Of a DNA stretch of 64,000 bases, positions 29,201 to 35,526 are shown in pieces. Position numbers and translations under genes: made by a program. Source of the DNA: Insolitispirillum peregrinum (GTDB taxonomy: Bacteria; Pseudomonadota; Alphaproteobacteria; Rhodospirillales; Rhodospirillaceae); assembly GCF_900156605.1 (NCBI RefSeq), contig NZ_FTOA01000006.1:248001-312000 (forward strand), in the 5' to 3' direction. Each line of letters starts with the position of its first letter. The first letter of the stretch is position 1. A model generated the notes under the pieces. That model made no database searches, was not told the origin of the DNA, and saw only the letters and a program-made list of their open reading frames with translations.

Positions 29201-30068
29201 AAATGCCTCGGGCACTGCAACCCCGGTCGGACTGCATCTGGGCGACATGCCGCTGGATGGCCTGGGCGATAACGGCACTGGCACCCACTCGGCCGATGGC
29301 CTGTGGGGAACGTCAGCCAATGACACCTTCTCGGGGTTGGATGGCAATGACGTGATGACCGGCGAGGCCGGTAATGACCGGCTGGATGGCGGGGCTGGCA
29401 ATGACGCCATTTACGCCGGTGCCGGAGACGATACTGTCTGGGGTGGCAGTGGTCATGATGTGATCACCGGCGATGCCGGGAACGACCTGCTTGATGGTGG
29501 TGACGGCAACGACACCATCTATGCCGGGACCGGCAACGATACCGTCTATGGCGGTGAGGGCAACGACCTGATCACCGGCGATGATGGCAACGACACCATC
29601 AGCGCAGGCAGCGGTAATGATACCGTCTATGCAGGTGCTGGCGATGACACCGTGGATGGTGGCGACGGCAACGACACCATTACCGGTGATGCCGGGAATG
29701 ATGTGCTTGATGGCGGCGCCGGGAACGATGTGGTCTATGGCGGTGACGGCGACGACACCATCTATGGCTCGGTTGGCGATGACCATCTGTATGGGGATGC
29801 CGGGAACGATCTGTTCGTCTTTGGCGATGTGACCGGCTCGGTAACCGTTGATGGTGGGGGCGGTAGCTGGACCGACGTGATCGACATGGACCTCGACGGA
29901 GGCCCGGCCTCGTCGCTGGCTTCGGGCAGCTGGACGCTGGAAATCGACGGCCAGAGCGTGGTGATCGACAGCGCCCATGGCTCGATTGATACCGAAGGCA
30001 AGTCGGGAACCATCCACACCGATCACGGCACCATCGACTTCGACAACATCGACAAGATCGAATGGTAA
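23298..30068 (+). CDS. Giant RTX protein with mucin-like TEAP repeat stalk (type I secretion substrate)
   Basis: 2256 residues. (1) An acidic, Ala/Ser/Thr-rich N-terminus (1-182). (2) Residues 183-1070: 148 hexapeptides T-S/T-T-E-A-P, an extended Thr/Pro/Glu stalk. (3) Two near-identical units of about 436 residues (from about 1077 and 1513), each with Gly/Asn/Asp RTX-like turns (GAGDDTV, GDGNDR) and a beta-rich part. (4) About residues 2010-2180: canonical nonapeptide RTX repeats (GGAGNDAIY, GGEGNDLIT) that should bind calcium. (5) A C-terminal tail ending DFDNIDKIEW, fitting an uncleaved type I signal. No Sec signal is present. GAAGGA lies before ATG 23298. Probably a surface or matrix adhesin, by analogy with RTX adhesins; ligand unknown. 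Confidence 0.92.
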   Translation: MADDPNTASPETPAQSGSATAAGVQGSNADEATLFDDMTVLGRQQEDDDEAQQAGLGGTPGTAEENGLENVHMGGASRDEREQAALDSGTLQQGGVSVDVQDVTVSQSGSAVSDASTGASAAVGETSVVEPDAAGTAAAAETPAQLASTEDPVTEAPVVELAASDATTVETAAATVLAADAVTSTEAPTTTEAPTSTEAPTTTEAPTSTEAPTSTEAPTSTEAPTSTEAPTTTEAPTSTEAPTSTEAPTTTEVPTSTEAPTSTEAPTSTEAPASTEAPTSTEAPTSTEAPTSTEAPTSTEAPTSTEAPTLTEAPTSTEAPTTTEAPTSTEAPTSTEAPTTTEAPTSTEAPTSTEAPTSTEAPTTTEAPTSTEAPTSTEAPTSTEAPTTTEAPTSTEAPTSTEAPTTTEAPTSTEAPTSTEAPTSTEAPTSTEAPTTTEAPTSTEAPTSTEAPTSTEAPTTTEAPTSTEAPTTTEAPTSTEAPTSTEAPTSTEAPTSTEAPTSTEAPTSTEAPTTTEAPTSTEAPTTTEAPTSTEAPTSTEAPTSTEAPTSTEAPTSTEAPTTTEAPTSTEAPTSTEAPTSTEAPTTTEAPTSTEAPTSTEAPTSTEAPTSTEAPTSTEAPTTTEAPTSTEAPTSTEAPTSTEAPTSTEAPTSTEAPTSTEAPTSTEAPTSTEAPTSTEAPTSTEAPTTTEAPTSTEAPTTTEAPTSTEAPTTTEAPTSTEAPTSTEAPTSTEAPTSTEAPTSTEAPTSTEAPTSTEAPTTTEAPTSTEAPTSTEAPTSTEAPTSTEAPTSTEAPTTTEAPTSTEAPTSTEAPTSTEAPTSTEAPTSTEAPTTTEAPTSTEAPTSTEAPTSTEAPTSTEAPTSTEAPTTTEVPTTTEAPTSTEAPTSTEAPTSTEAPTSTEAPTTTEAPTSTEAPTSTEAPTTTEVPTSTEAPTTTEAPTSTEAPTTTEAPTSTEAPTSTEAPTSTEAPTSTEAPTSTEAPTSTEAPTSTEAPTSTEAPTSTEAPTTTEAPTSTEAPTSTEAPTSTEAPTSTEAPTSTEAPTTTEAPTSTEAPTSTEAPTSTEAPTSTEAPTTTPAPVVDDQAQAPALSVSIGAAVVTTAVYEETVTSTTTTTIISAAHSTSDWAGITDMTNPVTSATNTYTTGNDQVYVSGNTDTLVSLKDGDDAIYIGGSTNNGLNAGAGDDTVMIVGNANGTISLGDGNDRFYVGNSLNNGISAGDGNDQVEIKGNASGTIDLGAGNDQLEVGGNVNNGLTAGAGDDTILIHGTANGTLDLGTGNDWLSVQGTVNNNILAGSGNDVVFVGGTANGTIDMGDGDDYLEIKGTVNGTLIGGSGTDTLVLSGYTVADWNNNVNGIQSKVSGFENIILSNGTVLGDSSAATTTTTETTTTTTTETITTSTYSYAMEVTAALTDTDGSETLSDVTIENIPAGASVYLDGELLVANEDGTYTIPVTSGEAVSLTITGATALDLSNVTTSVTSTESNGGDTATTTVVASGENAGETTTEAPTVTEAPVIDDQAQAPGLEVDFSAAEVTTQVHQETVTSITTTTTAAHSASEWSGIADMTNPVSSATNTYTSGNDRVYLSGNADTLVNLREGDDTIYIGGSTNNGLTAGTGDDTVMIVGNANGTISLGDGNDRFYVGNSLNNGISAGDGNDQVEIKGNASGTIDLGAGNDQLEVGGNVNNGLTAGAGDDTILIHGTANGTLDLGTGNDWLSVQGTVNNNILAGGGNDVVFVGGTANGTINMGDGDDYLQVGGTVNGTLIGGTGTDSLVLSGYTVADWNNNVNGIQSKVSGFENIKCSDGVVKGDSSAFTTTTTTTTTTTETVVTSTYSYTMSVTATLTDTDGSESLSAVTVDNMPVGASVYLNGELLVANDDGSYTITVTSGEEVALTVTSATELDLSSVTTSVTSTESNGGDTATTTLIGAGVESGDVTTEAPTTDDSSHGNNGFGNGDQDAPGNSGDHNNAENASGTATPVGLHLGDMPLDGLGDNGTGTHSADGLWGTSANDTFSGLDGNDVMTGEAGNDRLDGGAGNDAIYAGAGDDTVWGGSGHDVITGDAGNDLLDGGDGNDTIYAGTGNDTVYGGEGNDLITGDDGNDTISAGSGNDTVYAGAGDDTVDGGDGNDTITGDAGNDVLDGGAGNDVVYGGDGDDTIYGSVGDDHLYGDAGNDLFVFGDVTGSVTVDGGGGSWTDVIDMDLDGGPASSLASGSWTLEIDGQSVVIDSAHGSIDTEGKSGTIHTDHGTIDFDNIDKIEW
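23844..26507 (+). repeat. 18-bp tandem repeat array, 148 copies, coding
   Basis: 2664 bp divide exactly into 148 units of 18 bp, with no indel. Each encodes TSTEAP or TTTEAP; rare variants are TTTEVP (three), ASTEAP and TLTEAP. Units differ mainly at synonymous third positions (GAA/GAG, GCT/GCC/GCG, TCG/TCT, ACG/ACC). A longer block containing a TEVP unit recurs near 24043 and 26060, which shows expansion in multi-unit blocks. A degenerate unit (TTTPAP) follows. Confidence 0.95.
26526..29114 (+). repeat. Two long direct repeats (about 1.3 kb period) inside the RTX gene
   Basis: The segment from about 26526 (VVDDQAQAP) recurs from 27834 (VIDDQAQAP). The best conserved part, near 26850-27180 versus 28152-28480, differs only at scattered bases, mostly synonymous. 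The flanks have diverged more. This marks an internal duplication of a 436-residue unit. Confidence 0.9.
29320..29825 (+). repeat. RTX nonapeptide repeat block
   Basis: Coding repeats of the GGxGxDxUx type (GGDGNDTIY, GGEGNDLIT, GGAGNDVVY and others) run in an almost unbroken series. They predict a calcium-binding beta-roll that folds after export. Confidence 0.9.
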
Positions 30069-30088
30069 ACAGGTCGGTGACCTGAAGT

Positions 30089-30130
30089 GAAAAAGCGCAC
30101 GGTGGGAAACTGCCGTGCGCTTTTTTCTTT
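30089..30130 (+). terminator. Rho-independent terminator of the RTX gene
   Basis: AAAAAGCGCACGG pairs with CCGTGCGCTTTTT, followed by more T, 20 bp after the RTX stop. Confidence 0.9.
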
Positions 30131-30209
30131 AGAGTAGCGTGCGTTAAATGTGACGTCACAGTACACGACATCTAGCGAGGTAGGGGGGGACATGGTCCCG
30201 TGCCCTGCC

Positions 30210-31061
30210 TTATGCCGTATCCTGCAAGCGGACCTGCCGTTTCAGATAGCCATAAATCCAGGTCTTGGAGGGTGCCTGATCGCCGAACTGGTCGGTGAGG
30301 CGGGCTTGAATGTCGGCATAGGACAGTCCGTCCTTGCGGGCCTGCAGGATGGCCTGGGTGATGTCTTCGCCCGGTGGCGCAAAGCCTTTGGTGCGGGGGG
30401 CGCAAGGGCGCGGAGCGGTGCGGAAAATCGCACACAGGGCTTCAAGGCCCCGCCGCAGGGCCAGCAGGGCGACCGGACGATCCAGCAACAGCGGAGACGC
30501 GGTATTGTCCAGCACCACATCATCCAGACAGCGCAGCACCAGCGTCGGGGCCTGACAGGCGGACAGGGCGTTTTGGGCCTGTCGCCACAGGCGACCGATG
30601 TAAACTTGCCGCCCTTCCGAGGCTTCGGGGGTTGTCGAGCGGCCATGCGTCGTCTGGTCAAGGGCGTTCCAGCTGCTGGTGGTGTGGCGGCTGGGCATGG
30701 TGTTCAGGTGCTGCCAGGCTCTGTGGGTGGTGCGGTACAGTTCGGCGGCATTGATCATCTCGTCAGTGATCAGGGGCACGGTTTCCCCCGACGGCAGGGT
30801 GATCATCCGCCGGTGGCGCTGCCCGAGGGGGGTATGGATCCAGGCCAGCATCATCAGGGCGGAGTCAAAGCTCTGATCCAGGCGCAGGCGGGTCAGGTCG
30901 CTGGCCGTCGGGGCATGCAGGCCCAGACTTTCGGCGCGGCGGCGCAGGGCAGGAGGGATGTCGGGCGCGGTTGGTTTTCTTTTCCGCTTGCGGTGTGCTG
31001 GTTTGGGAACGGAGTGCATGGATAGCCTCTTGTGTGATCTTGTTTTGTTCTTTTGAGCCAT
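30210..31061 (-). CDS. Hypothetical basic protein divergent from the S24 repressor
   Basis: 283 residues from ATG 31061 (MAQKNKTRSH). Not recognised. The first 40 residues are very basic (HRKRKRKP). The middle has HRAWQHLNTMPSRHTTSSW. The C-terminus (about 235-283) reads ITQAILQARKDGLSYADIQA...KTWIYGYLKRQVR, which looks like a helix-turn-helix DNA-binding segment. A longer frame to 31184 would cross the repressor promoter and is unlikely. It shares a divergent promoter region with the XRE/S24 gene, so it may be a target of that repressor. Confidence 0.65.
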   Translation of the reverse strand: MAQKNKTRSHKRLSMHSVPKPAHRKRKRKPTAPDIPPALRRRAESLGLHAPTASDLTRLRLDQSFDSALMMLAWIHTPLGQRHRRMITLPSGETVPLITDEMINAAELYRTTHRAWQHLNTMPSRHTTSSWNALDQTTHGRSTTPEASEGRQVYIGRLWRQAQNALSACQAPTLVLRCLDDVVLDNTASPLLLDRPVALLALRRGLEALCAIFRTAPRPCAPRTKGFAPPGEDITQAILQARKDGLSYADIQARLTDQFGDQAPSKTWIYGYLKRQVRLQDTA

Positions 31062-31130
31062 CGCCAAATGGCTGTATTGGGATATGTTTAAGAACTCTGC
31101 CGAGAGAAGGACTCTTTTGCAAGAGAAAAA

Positions 31131-31173
31131 TGTGCCAAAATAGAACGTGCGCTGTGCCGGAAACCGTGGCACA
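31131..31173. promoter_or_regulatory. Candidate operator between the S24 repressor and its divergent neighbour
   Basis: TGTGCC at 31153-31158 and GGCACA at 31168-31173 form a perfect inverted repeat just before the repressor ATG (31183). An extra TGTGCC half-site lies at 31131, 22 bp upstream. The arrangement fits autoregulation by an XRE/S24 protein. Confidence 0.55.
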
Positions 31174-31182
31174 GTCAGTGTC

Positions 31183-31920
31183 ATGAGTCTTCACCTGAAA
31201 ATGCTCCGCCTTCAGCGCGGTCTCACTCAGTCCGAAGTGGCGATGCGCTTGGGATTGAGTAATCATTCAGCGGTTTCAAAACTTGAAACAGGGAAGCTGC
31301 GCCTTGACGAGCGCCGCTTGCGCGGTCTGGCAGCCCTGTATGGCGTCAGCGTGGAAGTTATTCTGGGGATCGAGCCTGTTCCGGTACCCGGTGGGGCTTC
31401 ACCCTCCTCCGGCGAGCGGGCCAATGAACGGACAAGTGCGCCGGTCTCGTCCCAGCCCGCGCTGGATGCCGGGTCTGCGCTGGCCCTGTCGCTGCCAATC
31501 CGGCAGGAGATGGCGCGGGATTTGCCCGTGCGCGGCATTGCCGCCTGTTCCAGTGGTGATGGCGCGTTCCAGATTGAAACATCGACCGTTGATTATGTGC
31601 GGCGGCCTCCGGCATTGATGGGGATCGCCGAGGCCTATGGTCTCTATATGACCGGGGACTCGATGGAGCCGAAATTCTGCTCGGGTGATCTGGTGCTGGT
31701 CCATCCGGGGCGGCCTGTGCGGCCAGGGGACCATGTGATCCTGCTGTTGCGCGACCATCCGGGGGCCGAGCCTTATGCCTATTGCAAGCGCATGCTGCGG
31801 CGGCATGGCGGCAAGGTGACGGTCGGGCAGTACAATCCGGCGATGGAGCTGGAGTTTCCCGAAACATCGGTGGTCACCATCCACCGTGTGCTGGAAATGT
31901 CCGACCTGTTCGGCGTTTGA
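31183..31920 (+). CDS. XRE-HTH / S24 (LexA-like) repressor
   Basis: 245 residues from ATG 31183. Residues 1-65 form a Cro/CI-type HTH (RLQRGLTQSEVAMRLGLSNH, then SAVSKLETGKLRL). A Pro/Ser linker follows, then an S24 serine peptidase domain with the nucleophile in TGDSMEPKFCSGDLVLVHPG and the general-base lysine in YAYCKRMLRR. The VRGIAACSSG segment is where self-cleavage would be expected (Ala-Cys). Such proteins repress phage or stress genes and self-cleave on RecA activation. No phage structural genes are nearby, so it may be a remnant or a host regulator. Confidence 0.9.
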   Translation: MSLHLKMLRLQRGLTQSEVAMRLGLSNHSAVSKLETGKLRLDERRLRGLAALYGVSVEVILGIEPVPVPGGASPSSGERANERTSAPVSSQPALDAGSALALSLPIRQEMARDLPVRGIAACSSGDGAFQIETSTVDYVRRPPALMGIAEAYGLYMTGDSMEPKFCSGDLVLVHPGRPVRPGDHVILLLRDHPGAEPYAYCKRMLRRHGGKVTVGQYNPAMELEFPETSVVTIHRVLEMSDLFGV

Positions 31921-32037
31921 CCCCCGTCTGCGCGAGCGGCTTTTCATGGCTGGCGGGGCAGGGTATATCTGGCTGCTGACATTCTTTTGACCGCCCCCTC
32001 CTCTTGTCTTGACCGCCCCAATGGAGCGTTTTTTCCC

Positions 32038-32880
32038 GTGAACAGTCCTTCTGACCACATCCCGTCTGCCCCTGCGCCGGATTCCCTGTCGGCTTCGGCA
32101 TCGTCCCTGCGGGCGGTGATTTCCTACATTTCTGCCCGCGACGAGCGGGTCAACCCGCTGAGCGTGATCAACCGGGCGGAACCGGACGAGCCGGTGTTTG
32201 TGCTGCGTGCCCGTGACATGGTGGCGACGGCGGCCATTGAATGGTGGCTGTGGTGTGCCCGCAATCGTGGCGTTCCCGACGACAAGCTGGCGCGGGCCGA
32301 GCTGCAGCGGCGGGCGGCCGATCTGTGGATCGAAAAGCGCCTGCCGACGCAATCGGGGCAGGAAACGGGCAAGGCGGTGGTGCGGTCGGCCCGGCAGGAA
32401 CGGGACGAGCCGGACAGCGTGCTGAACCATGCCCACCCCGACGAGCCGGTGTTCGTGATCGTGGCCTCGGACGCGGTGGCGGTGGAAGTGGTCGAGTTCT
32501 GGGCCTTCATGGCCCAACGCCACGGCGCCCCGGACAGCAAGGTGCAGGCGGCGATGGAAGTCGCCAAGGCGATGGCCCGCTGGAGCCACAAGCGGGTGGT
32601 CGGCACCGGCAGCCGTCCGCAGCGGGCGGCGCCCGGAGCGGCAGCGCCCGAGGTGCAGCGCCCGGTTCACCGCACCCATATGCGGCTGGTGTGCCTGGAA
32701 TGCGGTCACAGCGAAAAGGTCGGCGAGCCGCCGTTTGATGCCGAGCTGTTGGCATCGGTGCGCGAAGCCACCGATGGCGCCTGTCCGGCCTGTGGAGCGG
32801 CTCCGTCGGTGGACCCGGTCAGCGGTCTGTCCCGGCGGGTGCTGACGACCGAAATGGTGGCCCCTGACAGCGCCCCGTAA
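32038..32880 (+). CDS. Hypothetical protein with duplicated PDEPVFV motif and zinc ribbon
   Basis: 280 residues from GTG 32038 (GGAG 11 bp upstream; a TTG at 31987 is in frame). Not recognised. Two copies of a roughly 45-residue unit are visible: NRAEPDEPVFVLRARDMVAT and NHAHPDEPVFVIVASDAVAV, each followed by a W- or F-rich helix (IEWWLW, VEFWAF). The C-terminus carries CLECGHSEK and CPACGAAP, a four-cysteine zinc ribbon. There is no signal peptide. It may bind nucleic acid or a protein partner; that is inference. It is followed 25 bp later by the DUF123 gene. Confidence 0.7.
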   Translation: MNSPSDHIPSAPAPDSLSASASSLRAVISYISARDERVNPLSVINRAEPDEPVFVLRARDMVATAAIEWWLWCARNRGVPDDKLARAELQRRAADLWIEKRLPTQSGQETGKAVVRSARQERDEPDSVLNHAHPDEPVFVIVASDAVAVEVVEFWAFMAQRHGAPDSKVQAAMEVAKAMARWSHKRVVGTGSRPQRAAPGAAAPEVQRPVHRTHMRLVCLECGHSEKVGEPPFDAELLASVREATDGACPACGAAPSVDPVSGLSRRVLTTEMVAPDSAP

Positions 32881-32905
32881 GACTGACGAGACCCTGTGGA
32901 CGGCG

Positions 32906-33301
32906 GTGGCGGATGACCTGCCGCCGCTGCCGGGGGCCTATGCGGTTCAGATAACCCTGACATCCTTGTGCCTGTTACCGCCCCGGTTTGGCGGGAAGGC
33001 TGTGGATGCCGGGGTTTATCTGTATCTGGGCAGTGCCTATGGCGGTGGTGGCATCCGCGCCCGCTGTCGCCGTCATCTCTCGCCGCACAAGACCTTGCGC
33101 TGGCATGTGGACTGGTTGACGTCGCAGGCTGACCATCTGGCGGTGCGGGCATTCCCCGGATTGCGGGAATGCGCGCTGGTGGCGGCGGTCGTCGCGGCGG
33201 GCGGGCAGGTGCCGGTTCCCGGCTTTGGCAGTTCGGACTGCCAGACCTGTGCAAGTCATCTGCTGTCCCGTCCGTCCGGCGTGATATATTGGCCATCGTG
33301 A
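32906..33301 (+). CDS. DUF123 / GIY-YIG nuclease-family protein
   Basis: 131 residues from GTG 32906. It has the DUF123 pattern: LPGAYAVQITL, then GVYLYLGSAYGGGGIRARCR followed by RHLSPHKTLRWHVDWLT, ECALVAAV, and the C-terminal GFGSSDCQTCASHL. DUF123 belongs to the GIY-YIG fold and occurs alone or fused to endonuclease III-type proteins; the biological role is not settled. It is on the same strand as the preceding zinc-ribbon gene and the following phnX. Confidence 0.85.
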   Translation: MADDLPPLPGAYAVQITLTSLCLLPPRFGGKAVDAGVYLYLGSAYGGGGIRARCRRHLSPHKTLRWHVDWLTSQADHLAVRAFPGLRECALVAAVVAAGGQVPVPGFGSSDCQTCASHLLSRPSGVIYWPS

Positions 33302-33340
33302 CGGGCGTCGTTGTGCATCGACTGTATCAGGGGCGTGATC

Positions 33341-34171
33341 ATGCTGACCGAAGTGCGGGCTGTGGTGTTTGATTGGGCCGGAACCCTGATTGATCAGGGG
33401 GCCTGTGCCCCGGTTGCGGCGTTGATGGCAGTGTTCGCCCGCGAAGGCGTCGCCGTCGCTCCCGCCGAGGCGCGGTTGCCGATGGGGGTTGGCAAGCGTG
33501 AGCATGTCGAGGGGCTGCTGGGCTTGCCCGGCGTGGCCGCCCGCTGGTACGCCGCCAAGGGCAAGGCTCCGACCCGTGCCGATATTGATCGATTGTATGC
33601 GGCGCTGGAGCCTGCGCTGATGGCGGCCTTGCCGGACCATCTTGACCTGATCGACGGAGCCGCCGCCCTGCTGCGGGATTTGCGGCGCTGGGGCATTCAG
33701 GCCGGATCGACCACCGGCTATTCCCGCCGCGCGATGGAGTCGGTACTGGACGCCGCCGCCCGGCAAGGGCTGGAAGTGCAGGCGGTGGTCTGCGCCGGAG
33801 ACACCCCGCAAGGCCGTCCCCATGGCGACCAGCTGGCCGAAGTCCTGCGGCGGCTGTCGATCGACGAACCGCACCGCTGCGTCAAGGTTGACGACACCGC
33901 CAGCGGCATCGCCGAGGGGGCCGCCTGTGGTCTGTGGACGGTGGCGGTGACCCTGTCGGGCAATGCGGCGGGGCTGGACCGGGCCGCTGTGCGGGCTGCG
34001 TCGTCTGACCTGCTGCTGTCCTGCCGCCGTCAGGCCGCTGTACAGTTCGAGGCCTGCAACCCCGACTACATCATTGATTCCGTCGCCGACCTGCTGCCGG
34101 TCCTCGAAGATATCGCCCACCGGCTGACCCACGGAGAACGCCCTGTTTCTGTTCGGGAAATGACTGGCTGA
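33341..34171 (+). CDS. phnX: Phosphonoacetaldehyde hydrolase
   Basis: 276 residues. HAD-superfamily enzyme that cleaves phosphonoacetaldehyde to acetaldehyde and phosphate in 2-aminoethylphosphonate use. Seen: the nucleophile FDWAGTLID, the cap-domain Schiff-base lysine context MGVGKREHVEGLL, TGYSRRAM, and the metal loop KVDDTASGIAEG. ATG 33341 (MLTEVRAVVFDW) has AGGGG 7 bp upstream; an in-frame start at 33311 is less likely. No phnW or phosphonate transporter is in the window, so the substrate supply is unseen. Confidence 0.88.
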   Translation: MLTEVRAVVFDWAGTLIDQGACAPVAALMAVFAREGVAVAPAEARLPMGVGKREHVEGLLGLPGVAARWYAAKGKAPTRADIDRLYAALEPALMAALPDHLDLIDGAAALLRDLRRWGIQAGSTTGYSRRAMESVLDAAARQGLEVQAVVCAGDTPQGRPHGDQLAEVLRRLSIDEPHRCVKVDDTASGIAEGAACGLWTVAVTLSGNAAGLDRAAVRAASSDLLLSCRRQAAVQFEACNPDYIIDSVADLLPVLEDIAHRLTHGERPVSVREMTG

Positions 34172-34304
34172 GGGGAAAATCCTTGATGAGCCAAGAAACT
34201 GCTTGCCAAGCTGCTGGCCCCTCAGTATAAGCATCCCACTTCGCGCAACATGCGCCACACCGGTTCCCCCGAGGTATCGCCTCCGCGCTGAACCGGCACC
34301 CTGA

Positions 34305-34378
34305 GCGGGTGTAGCTCAATGGTAGAGCAGAAGCTTCCCAAGCTTACGACGAGGGTTCGATTCCCTTCACCCGCTCCA
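34305..34378 (+). tRNA. tRNA-Gly (anticodon CCC)
   Basis: A 74-nt cloverleaf with 7-bp acceptor GCGGGTG/CACCCGC, a D-arm AGCTCAATGGTAGAGC, anticodon loop TTCCCAA with CCC at 34337-34339, T-loop TTCGATT, and an encoded 3' CCA after the discriminator T. Its 3' half is the left arm of the inverted repeat around the adjacent integrase gene. Confidence 0.95.
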
Positions 34379-34445
34379 ACCTCTTCTCATAACGTTTTCA
34401 ATACGTTAGAGAGACAACCCCTCTGGCGCTAAGCTCCCAAAACCT
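34334..34445 (+). repeat. Left arm of 112-bp inverted repeat (tRNA-Gly 3' half plus flank)
   Basis: Runs from the anticodon loop of tRNA-Gly through about 67 bp beyond its end, including AACGTTTTCAATACGTTAGA. Matches the reverse complement of 36354-36465 with about eight mismatches and no gaps. Confidence 0.9.
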
Positions 34446-34497
34446 CCTGAATCAGCCGCTTTGTCACAGTTTTGGCACAGCGAGGCTCGATTCAACC

Positions 34498-35481
34498 TTG
34501 GCAAGCATCAGAAAACGCTCGGGAAATTGGCAGGCTCAAGTTCGCCGCGCCGATCAAAAAACGATCTCGCGCACATTCACCAAGAAGGCTGATGCGGTTG
34601 CTTGGGCGCGCTCTAAAGACGCTGAACTCGATGTTGCCGACGAGCCTGCGCATGTGGTCGAACTGGCGACCACGACGCTTGCCGACCTGATTGAACGGTA
34701 TCGGGACACGGTGACGCCCACCAAGAAGAGCGCCTATCAGGAGAGGTATCGGCTGAACCGCTTGCTGCGGCACCCCGTCTGTAAGCTCACCCTCGACCGC
34801 CTCACCACGGGTGCCTTTGCCCGTTACCGTGATGAAAGGCTTCAAAGCGTTGGCTCTCAACAGGTTCGACACGACCTCAATGCCTTCGCCATTGTCTTAC
34901 GAGCCGCTCGGCTCGACTGGGACGTACCGCTGCTCACCATTCCCCTTGATGCAGTAAGGAAGCCAAAGATACCTCCCGGTCGTGATCGCCGTTTACTCGA
35001 CGGCGAATACGAGGCGCTGCATGAAGCTGCCCTGGTAGGAGAAACGCCCTACATCTGGGACGTGATCGATTTCGCGATTCAAACAGCCATGCGGCAAAGC
35101 GAGATTCTTGGGCTGCTGTGGCACCGTATTGATACGGAGCGTCGGATCGCGCATTTCCCTGATACCAAAAACGGGTTCGCGCGTGATGTGCCTCTCACCA
35201 GTAAAGCCGCTGGTATCCTGATTGAACATGGGGCTGATGGGTTAGCTCGTCCGTTTCCATATACTGTCCGCATGGTTCAGTGGGCGTGGCGGCGAACGCT
35301 CCAACGCGCAGGCATCGGTGACCTTCATTTTCACGACTTGCGCCACGAAGGTATCAGCCGCCTCTTCGAGAAGGGCTTATCAATACCTGAGGTCGCGGTA
35401 GTGAGCGGGCATCGTGATTTCCGCATGCTGGCTCGATATACCCACTTGCGAGCTATCGATGTCGGGAGAAAGTTGGAATGA
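34498..35481 (+). CDS. Tyrosine recombinase / phage-type integrase
   Basis: 327 residues starting at TTG 34498 (ASIRKRSGNWQAQVRR), a typical integrase N-terminus for which no ATG is available. A SAM-like core-binding domain lies at about 60-140. Catalytic residues: Arg in TAMRQSEILGL, Lys in DTKNGFARDVPL, HDLRHEGISRL, SGHRDF and the nucleophile in RYTHLRA. All six conserved positions are present, so it is likely active. It is encoded 120 bp after tRNA-Gly in the same direction, the standard place for an integrase that uses a tRNA 3' end as attachment site. Confidence 0.95.
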   Translation: MASIRKRSGNWQAQVRRADQKTISRTFTKKADAVAWARSKDAELDVADEPAHVVELATTTLADLIERYRDTVTPTKKSAYQERYRLNRLLRHPVCKLTLDRLTTGAFARYRDERLQSVGSQQVRHDLNAFAIVLRAARLDWDVPLLTIPLDAVRKPKIPPGRDRRLLDGEYEALHEAALVGETPYIWDVIDFAIQTAMRQSEILGLLWHRIDTERRIAHFPDTKNGFARDVPLTSKAAGILIEHGADGLARPFPYTVRMVQWAWRRTLQRAGIGDLHFHDLRHEGISRLFEKGLSIPEVAVVSGHRDFRMLARYTHLRAIDVGRKLE

Positions 35482-35526
35482 CGGCATCGCACTGCGGAAT
35501 CGGCAGTCTATTGACTACGGTTCTGT

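Noticed and set aside
31183-31920. Prophage call around the S24 repressor
   Set aside because: No structural, packaging or lysis genes are nearby, and the integrase 3 kb away belongs to a separate tRNA-bounded element.
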